Below are positions 36,957 to 45,398 of a DNA stretch of 64,000 nt, piece after piece. How positions within the stretch are numbered: the stretch's first letter is position 1; each line of letters opens with the position of its first letter. The notes under the pieces are model-generated. The model did no database searches, was not told the origin of the DNA, and was given only the letters and a program-made list of their open reading frames with translations. Source of the DNA: Breoghania sp. (GTDB lineage: Bacteria; Pseudomonadota; Alphaproteobacteria; Rhizobiales; Stappiaceae); assembly GCF_963674635.1 (NCBI RefSeq), contig NZ_OY771475.1, positions 1,240,001 through 1,304,000 on the forward strand, written 5' to 3'. The position numbers and the translations under genes were made by a program.

Positions 36957-37056
36957 CGTCACGATTGGATTCATCCAATCATCGCAAACTTGCCTCTTTT
37001 TGACCGACTTCTGCTGAGAAATTTGCAGTGTGGGAGTACTGCATTGCCAGCGAGAA

Positions 37057-37107
37057 GTCCTCGTGCTGTTTGGCCCTCGCCAAAGGTTAGCCAAACAGCG
37101 AGAGGAC
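37057..37107 (-). terminator. Long inverted repeat over the madM stop codon
   Basis: Two 18-base arms (37057-37074 and 37090-37107) pair at 16 of 18 positions around a 15-nt loop, and one arm is the last codons of madM. It marks the end of the mad operon. It lacks a T-run and may serve as a 3' stabiliser. Confidence 0.5.
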
Positions 37108-37848
37108 GATCATGTAGCCGATCGACGGGCAGAGCAGGCAGCCGAGGCCGGTGTAGAAGGTGGCCGTCAGCGCGCCGTAGGGAACCAGACGGGCGTCGGT
37201 GGCGGCAAGGCCAGCGGCCACGCCAGACGTGGAGCCCATCAGACCGCCGTACACGCAGGCGGCAGCCGGGTTATCAAGGCCAGCAATCTTGGCAAGGAAC
37301 GGAGTGGTGACCATAACCGTGATCGACTTGACCACACCAGCGGCAACCGACAGGGCGATCACTTCCGAAGAAGCGCCCAGGGCGTTGCCGGTGACGGGAC
37401 CAACGATGAAGGTCACGGCGCCGCCGCCGATCGTGGTGATGTCAGCCGGATCGGTGTAGCCGAAAGCCACAGCAGCGGCACCGCCGATGATCATGGACAC
37501 GGCAACCGAAACGAACAGCGAGACGATACCCGGGACGCCGGCCTTCTTCAGTTCCTCAAGCTTGGCACCGAAAGCGGTCGAAACGATCGCGAAATCACGG
37601 AAGACGCTGCCGCCCATCAGGCCGAGGCCGGAGAAGAGACCAACGTCGGCCAGACCATGCTTGCCGCCAGAGTACTTGCCGCCAAAGTAGGCCAGAGCCA
37701 GACCCATAACGATCGCGATAGCCGAAGAGTGCACGCGGCCGCCAAGGACCTTGGAAACAATGCCGGCGACATACATGATGATGCCGACGACCACGAATGC
37801 CGTCACCAGAGGATACTTGGTGACACCGTGCAGAAGAACGTCAACCAT
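37087..37848 (-). CDS. madM: Malonate transporter subunit MadM
   Basis: 253 residues, seven to eight membrane segments, Gly-rich loops (IGGGAVTFIVGPVTGNALGA, VYGGLMGSTSGVAAGL). MadM with MadL forms the malonate carrier of Malonomonas rubra and of other malonate-using bacteria. Last gene of the mad operon. The ATG at 37848 has a GGAAGGAAAG site and lies 3 bases after the madL stop. Confidence 0.93.
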   Translation of the reverse strand: MVDVLLHGVTKYPLVTAFVVVGIIMYVAGIVSKVLGGRVHSSAIAIVMGLALAYFGGKYSGGKHGLADVGLFSGLGLMGGSVFRDFAIVSTAFGAKLEELKKAGVPGIVSLFVSVAVSMIIGGAAAVAFGYTDPADITTIGGGAVTFIVGPVTGNALGASSEVIALSVAAGVVKSITVMVTTPFLAKIAGLDNPAAACVYGGLMGSTSGVAAGLAATDARLVPYGALTATFYTGLGCLLCPSIGYMIVLSLFG

Positions 37849-37851
37849 GAC

Positions 37852-38244
37852 TTACTTTCCTTCCGTTTCGAGGGGAGGAAGGGGCTCACTCCGCGGGCCA
37901 AGGGCCGAGATCGGACGGATGAGCAGGAAGCCGGACGCCGTCGCGCCGAGGCCAGCAATGAACGCCAGAGCACCGGCATCGAAAGCGGCGACAACGTTCT
38001 GACGGGTGCACATGGCGACCACGATCGGAATGTACATCGCGCTCCAGAACTTGATGCCGCTCTGAGCCGCAGCCGAAAGCTGCTCCTTGTCCATCAGCTG
38101 ACGAGAGAACACGACGAGCATGAGCATCGCGATGCCAACTCCGCCGATGTTCGCGCTGATACCGAGAAGATGACCGACCAGGTACCCAAGTGCGGTACCG
38201 ACGACCATGCAACCGCCCATCAGGGCTAGTCCATAAATCACCAT
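37852..38244 (-). CDS. madL: Malonate transporter subunit MadL
   Basis: 130 residues with four membrane segments (start VIYGLALMGGCMVVGTALGY, late ALAFIAGLGATASGFLLIRP) and a short Pro-rich tail. It is the small partner of MadM in malonate uptake. The ATG at 38244 follows CGGAG. A hairpin separates it from madF. Confidence 0.92.
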   Translation of the reverse strand: MVIYGLALMGGCMVVGTALGYLVGHLLGISANIGGVGIAMLMLVVFSRQLMDKEQLSAAAQSGIKFWSAMYIPIVVAMCTRQNVVAAFDAGALAFIAGLGATASGFLLIRPISALGPRSEPLPPLETEGK

Positions 38245-38280
38245 TTCACTTACTCCGTGAGACTAGGAGTCTGTTGTAAC

Positions 38281-38303
38281 GGGGCGACGAGGATCGTCGC
38301 CCC
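38281..38303 (-). other. Stem-loop between madF and madL
   Basis: Perfect 9-bp GGGGCGACG/CGTCGCCCC stem with a 5-nt loop in the 71-base gap. It has no T-run, so it may be an mRNA processing or stability element that separates enzyme from transporter expression rather than a full terminator. Confidence 0.6.
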
Positions 38304-38315
38304 GACTTCACATGA

Positions 38316-38528
38316 TCACTCAATGACCATCAGAAGAGCGCCGGGCTTCAGGCGGTCGCCTGCAGCTGCGGCAATAGACTTGACAGTGCCGTCGACCGGC
38401 GACGGCGTGTTGTTCTTCATCTTCATCGCTTCGACGACGGCGAGGGACTGGCCCTTGGTGACCGCATCACCGACTGCAACCTCGATAGAGATGACCGTCG
38501 AAGGCATTTTCACTTTGATGTCCATCAT
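38316..38528 (-). CDS. madF: Biotin carrier protein of malonate decarboxylase, MadF
   Basis: 70 residues: a bare biotinyl/lipoyl domain with the biotin lysine Lys36 in EAMKMK. It accepts CO2 from malonyl-ACP through MadCD and carries it to the membrane decarboxylase MadB. It is shorter than the M. rubra MadF (as I recall ~120 residues), having no N-terminal linker. The ATG at 38528 or 38525 follows TGGAGTGA. Confidence 0.92.
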   Translation of the reverse strand: MMDIKVKMPSTVISIEVAVGDAVTKGQSLAVVEAMKMKNNTPSPVDGTVKSIAAAAGDRLKPGALLMVIE

Positions 38529-38564
38529 TCACTCCATTGTTTTTGATGGTTGATTTAGAGGAAT

Positions 38565-39299
38565 TTATAATATTCCTCGATTATACTCCAATGTCGCTTT
38601 GTTGTTTAACATAGCGGCATCTTTGTAAATTGGCAATTTTTCCTTTTCCACCAAATCTATACCGTCGATATATTTTACCAGTACTTTTTTGGCGGAAGAG
38701 AAATATTCTTTCATTTTTACGCCGAGGGAGTCATTTACTTCCAATTCGGCATCGACGGAAATTCCGAGCTCCTCACAGAGAGCAGCCACGGCATCATTAA
38801 AGGCCTCCAGGGATCCGCCATGCCGGGCATCAACGACGACGTCGATATCCGATTGCGGGCGGACATAAGCGAGGCCTGTCACCGCCGCGAGCGCGGCAGA
38901 GCCGATGAGGCCGAGTCGAACACTGTGTTGCTCGGCACAGTCGCTGAGGGCTTGAAGTCGCGGGTGCGCCGTCGGAAAGCGTCGCATCGCGCGGTCCATG
39001 ACCTCATAGGGCGTCACATACGCAGTAACCTCGTCCGCATTTACGATCAGCGACGATCGGACGCGCTGCTCGCCGACACGGAACGGGAACGAAAAACCGA
39101 GCTGCCCCTGCCCTTCACCGCACTCGCGCGTGGGGCGGCAGACGATTCCCGGGATCCGATCTTCGAGGAACCCTTTGAGCACCGCCTTTTCCGTCTCATC
39201 GTCGCGCATCGTGTGCGGCAGGCCATCAAGGAGCGCGGGGACGAGGGCCTCGCGCGTCTGTGATGACAACTGAGCCAGGACGTGGCGCCGGTTGAGCAT
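38565..39299 (-). CDS. madK: Phosphoribosyl-dephospho-CoA transferase (MdcG-like), MadK
   Basis: 244 residues. It attaches the 2'-(5''-triphosphoribosyl)-3'-dephospho-CoA prosthetic group to the acyl carrier MadE. The nucleotidyltransferase motif is GSAALAAVTGLAYVRPQSDIDVVVD (quoted at 25 only to mark it: GSA…SDIDV), typical of MdcG/CitX-like holo-ACP synthases. The ATG at 39299 has an AAGGGACG site 6 nt away and sits 2 bases after the madH stop. An in-frame ATG at 39320 would overlap madH. Its codon use in the last third is AT-richer than its neighbours. Confidence 0.85.
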   Translation of the reverse strand: MLNRRHVLAQLSSQTREALVPALLDGLPHTMRDDETEKAVLKGFLEDRIPGIVCRPTRECGEGQGQLGFSFPFRVGEQRVRSSLIVNADEVTAYVTPYEVMDRAMRRFPTAHPRLQALSDCAEQHSVRLGLIGSAALAAVTGLAYVRPQSDIDVVVDARHGGSLEAFNDAVAALCEELGISVDAELEVNDSLGVKMKEYFSSAKKVLVKYIDGIDLVEKEKLPIYKDAAMLNNKATLEYNRGIL

Positions 39300-39301
39300 G
39301 A

Positions 39302-40402
39302 TCAGCGTCCCTTGATCCATGCAGGGTCCGTTTTCGCGGACTTCTGGAGATCTGCCTGGGCCTGAACGATGTCGTCGAAGAGTTTCGTAGCGACCGGTCC
39401 TTCGATCACGATCGGTTCGAAATCCTCCACCTCGTTGGCCGGCACACCGGGCACCAGGGCGAGCTTTGTCGCGGGGGCGTTTGTCTGGAGGTCCTTGGAG
39501 ACCTTCACCACCCTGCCCTTGATGCGAAGGATGGTGCGTGACGCCTTTTCCACGGTGCTTGCGGAATGGGCGGTCGTTGCGAGGACGACCACCTCATATT
39601 CCGGATAAGTCCGCTCACGCCGGTATGTGATGATCTTGCCTTCCGGATCGCAGACGTGGCCGGTCTTGGAGATGACGAAGCTGTCCCCCATGGGAAGGCC
39701 GCCAACCACGAATTCGCGGTAGCCATCTCCGCGCGGCGACGGCGCGAGCGTGATGTCGTCGCGCAGCGGAACACCATTCACGGTGAGCCACCCGAACTCC
39801 TGGCAACCATAAAGGTCATGTACGGAATAGCCGTACTCCTGAGCCACCGGCAGAAGCTCCTGATCGAGCGGCGTGCCGGCCGTCAGGAGAATGACGTTCT
39901 TCGGCATCTCGTCCTTCAGGCCCATCTTGGTCGCCTGTTCGAGACTTGCACGAAGGAAAGAAGATTCGCCGAGCATGATGTTCGGCTGTTCCTGGCATGC
40001 CTGCACGATGAGAGCATCACGGCTGGAGCGGCGCAGGAAGTTCCATTCCACGCCGCAGTCGCGCAAGGCGTCTGCGGCGAAGACGTTTACGAGAGGGGGA
40101 TAGGTCACCAGCATCTTCGCTTGTGGCCCGGACCCGAGTCTTTCGAACAAGGTCCGGGCCACCGCGCAGCGGCCGGAAATCTCACCATGAACCACGCCGA
40201 CAATATTCTGGAACGCCGAAGACCCCGTCGTGAAGGTGAGATACGCCAGATTGAAAGGCGTATGCACCTCTTCGATCACATGAGCGGCAGTAGGGCCGTC
40301 GATTCCCTTATCCGCCAGTGTCCGCCTCGGCATTTCCTCAAGAGAAGGAACAGTGCTGAAAGCGTCTAGGGCTGTTTCGAGTGCCTGAAGTTTGTCGGAC
40401 AT
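39302..40402 (-). CDS. madH: Deacetyl-ACP:acetate ligase-like protein, MadH
   Basis: 366 residues resembling a shortened acyl-adenylate-forming enzyme: TFTTGSSAFQN around residue 56 recalls the A3 phosphate loop, and DLYGCQEFGWLTVNG the A5 motif. MadH re-acetylates the thiol of the carrier MadE with acetate and ATP, starting the catalytic cycle. The identification rests on position between madD and madK, as in M. rubra, plus these motifs. The ATG at 40402 follows AGGGGACG. Confidence 0.8.
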   Translation of the reverse strand: MSDKLQALETALDAFSTVPSLEEMPRRTLADKGIDGPTAAHVIEEVHTPFNLAYLTFTTGSSAFQNIVGVVHGEISGRCAVARTLFERLGSGPQAKMLVTYPPLVNVFAADALRDCGVEWNFLRRSSRDALIVQACQEQPNIMLGESSFLRASLEQATKMGLKDEMPKNVILLTAGTPLDQELLPVAQEYGYSVHDLYGCQEFGWLTVNGVPLRDDITLAPSPRGDGYREFVVGGLPMGDSFVISKTGHVCDPEGKIITYRRERTYPEYEVVVLATTAHSASTVEKASRTILRIKGRVVKVSKDLQTNAPATKLALVPGVPANEVEDFEPIVIEGPVATKLFDDIVQAQADLQKSAKTDPAWIKGR

Positions 40403-40425
40403 GATTCATCGTCCCCTATGGGTCG

Positions 40426-41319
40426 TTAGCGAGATGGAGCGTATTTCTCGGCTACTGCAGCGAATTCCTCGTTCATCTTTTCGATGACCTTCGGACGCAC
40501 CACACGGCCCTTCACTTCCTGGCCGAGCAAGCCGCGACCCCAGGGGCCGAGCTTGTCCTCTTCGCCGGCGGCCTTCAGCGCACGGATCTCAGCAATGTGC
40601 TTGATGATCGCCGGGCGCATGCCGTCAATCGAACCCACGAGTTCGTTCACGCCACCAAGAGCGGAGAAGAAGCGCGGGCCCGCAGCGAAGACGGGGTTGC
40701 TCTTCGACAGCTCTTCGAGCGTCTCGATGTCCTTCTTGATGATGCGGGAGATCGAGGTGATCGGCATCACGTGGATCATCGTGCCGAACTGAGCATCCAG
40801 CGACAGGATGTGATCAGCCTGCAGGCCGTGGCAGAGGAACGCACCAGAGATGGCACGACCGATAACCATCGCCACGATCGGGTGACCCGCGAGACGGGCT
40901 TCCGCAAGCGCCAGCTGGTATGCACCAGTGGCCTTGTTCATGCCGATGATTTCCTCGACCTTGCCGGGGCCGTTGCCCGGGGTGTCGACGATCAGAACAA
41001 TGGCGCGCTTCTCAGCGAGCGGCTTGTCTGCGTCGGCAGCCAGAGAGGCATAGACAGACTGGGCCATCTTGTACCCTTCTTCCATGCCGATGATGCCGGC
41101 ATAGACGACAGGGAACTTCTCGTTGAACGCCATGGCGTCCGACGCGATGATGGTCACTTCCTTACCATCGAGAGTGGCCGTACCGACCGCCGCACCGGGA
41201 CCAAAGGTCTCGTCTTCGAAGGTCTTGGCGCCAATGACGCCCTCTTTGAAGCTGTCGGCGTCCACGATCATGTCGATCGCATCCCGACCACGCCCCATCA
41301 TGGTTTCTTGCATTTCCAT
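40426..41319 (-). CDS. madD: Malonyl-ACP:biotin-protein carboxyltransferase subunit MadD
   Basis: 297 residues of the crotonase-like carboxyltransferase fold. It has the oxyanion-type glycine region VDTPGNGPGKVEEIIGMN and GRAISGAFLCHGLQADHIL, equivalent to the gamma subunit MdcE of biotin-independent enzymes. With MadC it moves the carboxyl of malonyl-MadE to biotin on MadF. The ATG at 41319 follows AGGAG. The gap to madC is 33 bases. Confidence 0.92.
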   Translation of the reverse strand: MEMQETMMGRGRDAIDMIVDADSFKEGVIGAKTFEDETFGPGAAVGTATLDGKEVTIIASDAMAFNEKFPVVYAGIIGMEEGYKMAQSVYASLAADADKPLAEKRAIVLIVDTPGNGPGKVEEIIGMNKATGAYQLALAEARLAGHPIVAMVIGRAISGAFLCHGLQADHILSLDAQFGTMIHVMPITSISRIIKKDIETLEELSKSNPVFAAGPRFFSALGGVNELVGSIDGMRPAIIKHIAEIRALKAAGEEDKLGPWGRGLLGQEVKGRVVRPKVIEKMNEEFAAVAEKYAPSR

Positions 41320-41352
41320 GATTGTCTCCTGAATTGAGATAACTGACCGCGG

Positions 41353-42309
41353 TTACAGCTCGAGACGCTTGGTCTCGGCGAGGAACTTGTCGAGCGGCTT
41401 TTCAGTCATCTCGGCAGCATCCTCATTGCCCGCCTTGGCCCACATGTCGCGGGCGTCAGCCGGGTGCATCTCAGCAGCCAGAGCGACATACTTGAGCTGC
41501 TTTTCGACCAGTTCGGGAGAACCGATACGACGCATCGGCTCGAAGTCCTCGATCGGAAGAACGGCGAGCTTGCCGATCGCTTCCTTGAAATCGGAGACCT
41601 TCGGGCCAACGAGCACGTTGCAGTCACCCATGACGTACTTGTGGCGGCCACCGGTGGTGCGGAACACGAGCGAGCGGTCGGAAGAGTCGAACTCGTCCTT
41701 GCCCATTTCCTGCTCGATAACTTCCGGACCGGTCAGGCCGAGACGGCCGAACTCGCTCATCACGATGGCGTCCATCGCAGCGGCGACGAAGCCCATGCCG
41801 CCGAAGCAGCCGACCTTCGAGCCGATGACCGCGATCACCGGAACCTTGTGGCGAGCCTTCTGGATCTGATCCATCAACTCGGCATGCGCGAGCAGGCCGG
41901 CGTTGGACTCGTGCAGACGCACACCACCCGTCTCCAGAGAGAACGCCACAATCGGCAGTTCCTCGGCGGAGATGTTGGGGTTCTCAGCCTTCAGCTTGTC
42001 GTGGAACTCGATGGCGAGGCGAACGGCGTTCACCATCTTCGCACCATGGACTTCGCCGACGGCGCCGCCGATGAAGCGGCCTTCCTGCGAGATGACGAAA
42101 ACCGGCGTCTTACCGATCTTGCCAATGCCCGTCACGATACCATCGTCGAAGCACTTGGCGTCGCCCAGCACATCAAGATGCGGGCTGGAGAAACGGTCAA
42201 GCGGGCCAACCAGTTCCGTGAAGGTGCCTTCGTCGACCATCCCGATGGCCCGATCGCGGGCATTAGTCTCCAGGAAGCTCTGCTCCTGAATTTCATTCCA
42301 TTTCGGCAT
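41353..42309 (-). CDS. madC: Malonyl-ACP:biotin-protein carboxyltransferase subunit MadC
   Basis: 318 residues, the beta-type carboxyltransferase subunit: FISQ-like strand PVFVISQEGRFIGGAVGEVHGAK, LETGGVRLHESNAGLLAH and GSKVGCFGGMGFVAAAMD. It pairs with MadD. It is equivalent to MdcD of the soluble enzyme. The ATG at 42309 has a TAAGGAGAT site and lies 11 bases after the madE stop. Confidence 0.92.
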   Translation of the reverse strand: MPKWNEIQEQSFLETNARDRAIGMVDEGTFTELVGPLDRFSSPHLDVLGDAKCFDDGIVTGIGKIGKTPVFVISQEGRFIGGAVGEVHGAKMVNAVRLAIEFHDKLKAENPNISAEELPIVAFSLETGGVRLHESNAGLLAHAELMDQIQKARHKVPVIAVIGSKVGCFGGMGFVAAAMDAIVMSEFGRLGLTGPEVIEQEMGKDEFDSSDRSLVFRTTGGRHKYVMGDCNVLVGPKVSDFKEAIGKLAVLPIEDFEPMRRIGSPELVEKQLKYVALAAEMHPADARDMWAKAGNEDAAEMTEKPLDKFLAETKRLEL

Positions 42310-42320
42310 GGGATATCTCC

Positions 42321-42638
42321 TTAGTCCGAGGTCGCTTCGGCAAATGCCTGGCGCAGGCGCAGAAGCACGACCGCCGGAGTGGCATTGTTGTCATTGATTT
42401 CGAGAGAGACGTCGCCAAGCAGCGTCTCGGACGCGAACGTCTCGATGACACGCTTCCACAGCTCGTCAAAGCCAGTGACAGGGGTGACGATCTTCACGGA
42501 AACGGCACCCTTGAGGTCCTTCGGCTCCATGATGACTTCCATGTCACCCGAGCCGACGACGCCGTAGTGCGTCGCGGCATCGACGCTTTTGGTCGCCGCG
42601 TCGATTTTGACTTGGAATTCCAGTGTATTCAAAGACAT
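42321..42638 (-). CDS. madE: Malonate decarboxylase acyl carrier protein MadE
   Basis: 105 residues, delta-subunit type (MdcC/CitD relatives). The prosthetic-group serine is predicted to be Ser30 in GVVGSGDMEV, which receives triphosphoribosyl-dephospho-CoA. Acetyl-MadE exchanges acetate for malonate through MadA. The ATG at 42638 follows AAGGA, 17 bases after the madA stop. Confidence 0.93.
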   Translation of the reverse strand: MSLNTLEFQVKIDAATKSVDAATHYGVVGSGDMEVIMEPKDLKGAVSVKIVTPVTGFDELWKRVIETFASETLLGDVSLEINDNNATPAVVLLRLRQAFAEATSD

Positions 42639-42655
42639 GGTTCAATGATCCTTCA

Positions 42656-44329
42656 TCACCAGTTACGGAACCGAGCCGGCGGGTTGTAGAGACCGCCAGA
42701 CCACGTAACGAGGTCCTGGATGCTCTTAGCGGCAAGCATCGAGCGATCCGCACGCTTGCGATCGACACCGAGATCCTCAGGGGTCTTCACGATGTTCATC
42801 TCACGCAGACGCTTGGTCTCTTCCGGCTTGGCTTGCGCACCGATTTCGGTGTAACCGGCAACTGCACGGATGGCGGCCATACGGGCCTCGATGTCCGGGC
42901 AGCGGTTGAGGTAAGCGATGCCCTCTTCCGTCACGATGTGGGTGAGGTCGTCACCGTAGATCATGACCGGGGGCAACGGCAGATTGGCGTTCTTGGCCAG
43001 CTGCAGAGCGTCCAGCTCTTCCACGAAGACCGGAGCACGGCCTTCACCGAAGGTTTCCACACCCTGCACGACCAGCTTCTTGCCGCGGGGCATGGTGCCC
43101 AGCTGACGGTCGAGCGTCGGCTGTTCTGCACCGCACTTCAGCCACGCCTCAGAGGAGTGACGACGACCGCGCGGGTCGCAGCCCATGTTCGGCGCACCAC
43201 CGAAGCCAGCAACGCGGGTTGCAGTGGCGGTGGAGGAGTTGCCGTACTTGTCGATCTGCAGCGTACCGCCGATGAACATGTCATTGGCGTAGTGACCGGC
43301 AGCCTGCGTGAATGCACGGTTGGAACGCATGGTTCCATCCGGCCCGACAAAGAACACGTCCGGGTGGGCATTGACGAACTTGTCCATGCCAAGCTCACCG
43401 CCGAAGCAGTGGATCTGCTCAACCCAGCCTTCCACGATCGCCGGGATCATGGTCGGATGCGGGTTCAACGACATGTGCGTGCAGACCTTGCCCTTCAGAC
43501 CAAGCTCGGCACCGTAAGTCGGCAGCATGAGTTCGATCGCGGAGGTCAGGAAGCCGATGCCGTGGTTGAGGCGCTTCACTTCGTACTCGGCGTAGATGCC
43601 CTTCAGGCAGAGCATGGCGAGCAGGATCTGGTTCTCGGTGATGAGAGCAGGATCGCGGGTGAAGAGCGGCTCAAGGAAGAACGGCTTCGGAGACTGACAG
43701 ACAGCGTCCACCCAGTCGGCCGGGATATCGACACGCGGCAGCTCGTCGACGATCTCGTTGACCTGGGCGATAACGATACCCTGGCTGAACTTGGTCGCCT
43801 CGACGATCGTCGGCGTATCTTCGGTGTTGAAGCCCGTGTAGAGGTTACCCTGCCTGTCGGCCTTGTAGGCGCAGATCAGAGAGACCTTCGGGGTCAGGTC
43901 CATGAAGTAGCGGGAGAAAAGTTCCAGGTACGTGTGAATCGCACCCAGTTCCAGCTTGCCTTCCTGGATAAACTTGGCAACGCGGCCAGCCTGCGGGCCA
44001 CCGAAAGCGAAGTCGAGCTTCTTGGCAATGCCAGTCTCGAACAGGTCGAGGTGAACTGCGAGCGGAACGGCAGACTGCACCATGTGCAGGTTATTGATCT
44101 TGCTCGTATCGCACTTGTTCAGCGACTCGGCCAGGAAATCGGCCTGCTTCTGGTTATTGCCTTCAATATTGACGCGGTCACCGGGGCGAATAACCGCCTC
44201 GAGAAGGGCAACCGTATCTTCCGGCTTAAACTGCTTGCCAGCTCCAATATATTGGGCAGCAGCAGCCAGCCGCTCTGCAGTATCTGCAGATCGACGGTGC
44301 CAATCTTTCTGTTTACCGATTGTGGACAT
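42656..44329 (-). CDS. madA: Acetyl-ACP:malonate ACP transferase MadA
   Basis: 557 residues, homologous to MdcA, the alpha subunit of malonate decarboxylase (CoA-transferase-like). Visible family blocks include IEGNNQKQADFLAESLNKC, KVCTHMSLNPHPTMIPAIV, GGTLQIDKYGNSSTATATR and GFGGAPNMGCDPRGRRHSS. It swaps acetate for malonate on MadE, making malonyl-ACP. The ATG at 44329 follows AGAGG. It lies 23 bases after the biotin ligase stop. Confidence 0.95.
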   Translation of the reverse strand: MSTIGKQKDWHRRSADTAERLAAAAQYIGAGKQFKPEDTVALLEAVIRPGDRVNIEGNNQKQADFLAESLNKCDTSKINNLHMVQSAVPLAVHLDLFETGIAKKLDFAFGGPQAGRVAKFIQEGKLELGAIHTYLELFSRYFMDLTPKVSLICAYKADRQGNLYTGFNTEDTPTIVEATKFSQGIVIAQVNEIVDELPRVDIPADWVDAVCQSPKPFFLEPLFTRDPALITENQILLAMLCLKGIYAEYEVKRLNHGIGFLTSAIELMLPTYGAELGLKGKVCTHMSLNPHPTMIPAIVEGWVEQIHCFGGELGMDKFVNAHPDVFFVGPDGTMRSNRAFTQAAGHYANDMFIGGTLQIDKYGNSSTATATRVAGFGGAPNMGCDPRGRRHSSEAWLKCGAEQPTLDRQLGTMPRGKKLVVQGVETFGEGRAPVFVEELDALQLAKNANLPLPPVMIYGDDLTHIVTEEGIAYLNRCPDIEARMAAIRAVAGYTEIGAQAKPEETKRLREMNIVKTPEDLGVDRKRADRSMLAAKSIQDLVTWSGGLYNPPARFRNW

Positions 44330-44352
44330 GGAACAACCTCTGTTTAGTTGTA

Positions 44353-45192
44353 TTAACGCCGCTTCGACGAGTTTTTCGCCGACTGCAACGCCTCTCCGTA
44401 AACGAAGCGGTGGGTTACCCCGCTCCGATCGCGAATACTTAGACTTCCATCAGAACCCAGATCTGTCGCCGTGCCCGTTAGTCGCGCGTCACCTGCGTCA
44501 AACAGAATGACTTGACCGATTGTGCAAGACCGCTCCATCCATGCTTTGCGAATGGGGGAGAAACCTTTTTCCTCCCATAGCGAAGTCCAGGTTTCGATTT
44601 CGGTGAAGAGTGCTTCAAGCAGGGTGTTCTCGTCCTGATTGCAGCCCGCTTCCATGGCGAGCGAGGTGGCGATCCCCTCAAGCTCCGGCGGAAGATCCGA
44701 CTCAGCCATGTTGATGTTGATTCCGATGCCGGCGATGACATTTGCCACCTCCCCTTCATCGGTGAGCACAAGCTCGCAAAGGATGCCGCACAGCTTGCGA
44801 CCGTTGACCAGAATGTCGTTGGGCCACTTCACTTCGGCGTCGACCCCGGTCGCCTTGCGAATGGCCTCAGCCACCGCGACGCCAAGCACGAGCGTGAATT
44901 TGGAGATTTCCTCAATCGGCCGCTCGGGCTTCAGGAGAAGCGAAATGCCAATACCCTTGCCGGGCTTGGAGAACCAGAAGCGATCCTGCTTGCCGGTTCC
45001 TGCGGTCTGATGGTGAGCGACCAGGGTCAAGCCGGTTTCGGCGCCCCCAGCCTGCAATTCAGCCAACAAACGGTTGGTGGAGTGAATTTCATTGAGAAAA
45101 CAGACCGGGCCGATTCGGCCAGAACGCGGTCTGACGTCGCTGCATCCAGCGATTTCGAAGCAGGTCTCAACTGAGCTTGTGAGGAACGACAT
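44353..45192 (-). CDS. Biotin-protein ligase inside the mad operon
   Basis: 279 residues of the BirA catalytic fold without a DNA-binding domain. The biotin/ATP loop reads QTAGTGKQDRFWFSKPG where most ligases have GRGRRGRxW, so two of the three loop arginines are replaced (GTGKQD). KWPNDILVNGRKLCGILCE is intact, and a C-terminal SH3-like domain follows. It adds biotin to carrier lysines via biotinyl-AMP. Its place between madB and madA suggests MadF is the dedicated substrate. I do not recall such a gene in the M. rubra cluster. The ATG at 45192 has a GAAGAAG site. Confidence 0.92.
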   Translation of the reverse strand: MSFLTSSVETCFEIAGCSDVRPRSGRIGPVCFLNEIHSTNRLLAELQAGGAETGLTLVAHHQTAGTGKQDRFWFSKPGKGIGISLLLKPERPIEEISKFTLVLGVAVAEAIRKATGVDAEVKWPNDILVNGRKLCGILCELVLTDEGEVANVIAGIGININMAESDLPPELEGIATSLAMEAGCNQDENTLLEALFTEIETWTSLWEEKGFSPIRKAWMERSCTIGQVILFDAGDARLTGTATDLGSDGSLSIRDRSGVTHRFVYGEALQSAKNSSKRR

Positions 45193-45361
45193 GGTGTCTT
45201 CTTCGAGCGGTCGAGTTGCGTTTCCCGACCGTCACGTCGGGGAGGATCCACCCCCGCCACATGGGCGGTACCGGTGGTTGCTCCCGTATTCACCTGAAGG
45301 CAAAGATCGGGAGGCTTTACCTGACGTTTCCGTATTTCAACCGGTTTGCCAGGGAGGGGGT

Positions 45362-45389
45362 CCGGCGCCCACGAGAACGTGGGCGCCGG
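45362..45389 (-). other. Strong stem-loop after madB
   Basis: Perfect 12-bp CCGGCGCCCACG/CGTGGGCGCCGG stem with an AGAA/TTCT tetraloop, 9 nt after the madB stop, at the start of a 206-base gap before the ligase gene. It is not followed by a T-run. Partial terminator or RNA-stability element. Confidence 0.65.
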
Positions 45390-45398
45390 GCAGACTGG

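Noticed and set aside
42623..44347. Plus-strand frame of 574 codons
   Set aside because: Antisense to madA; no protein-family features.
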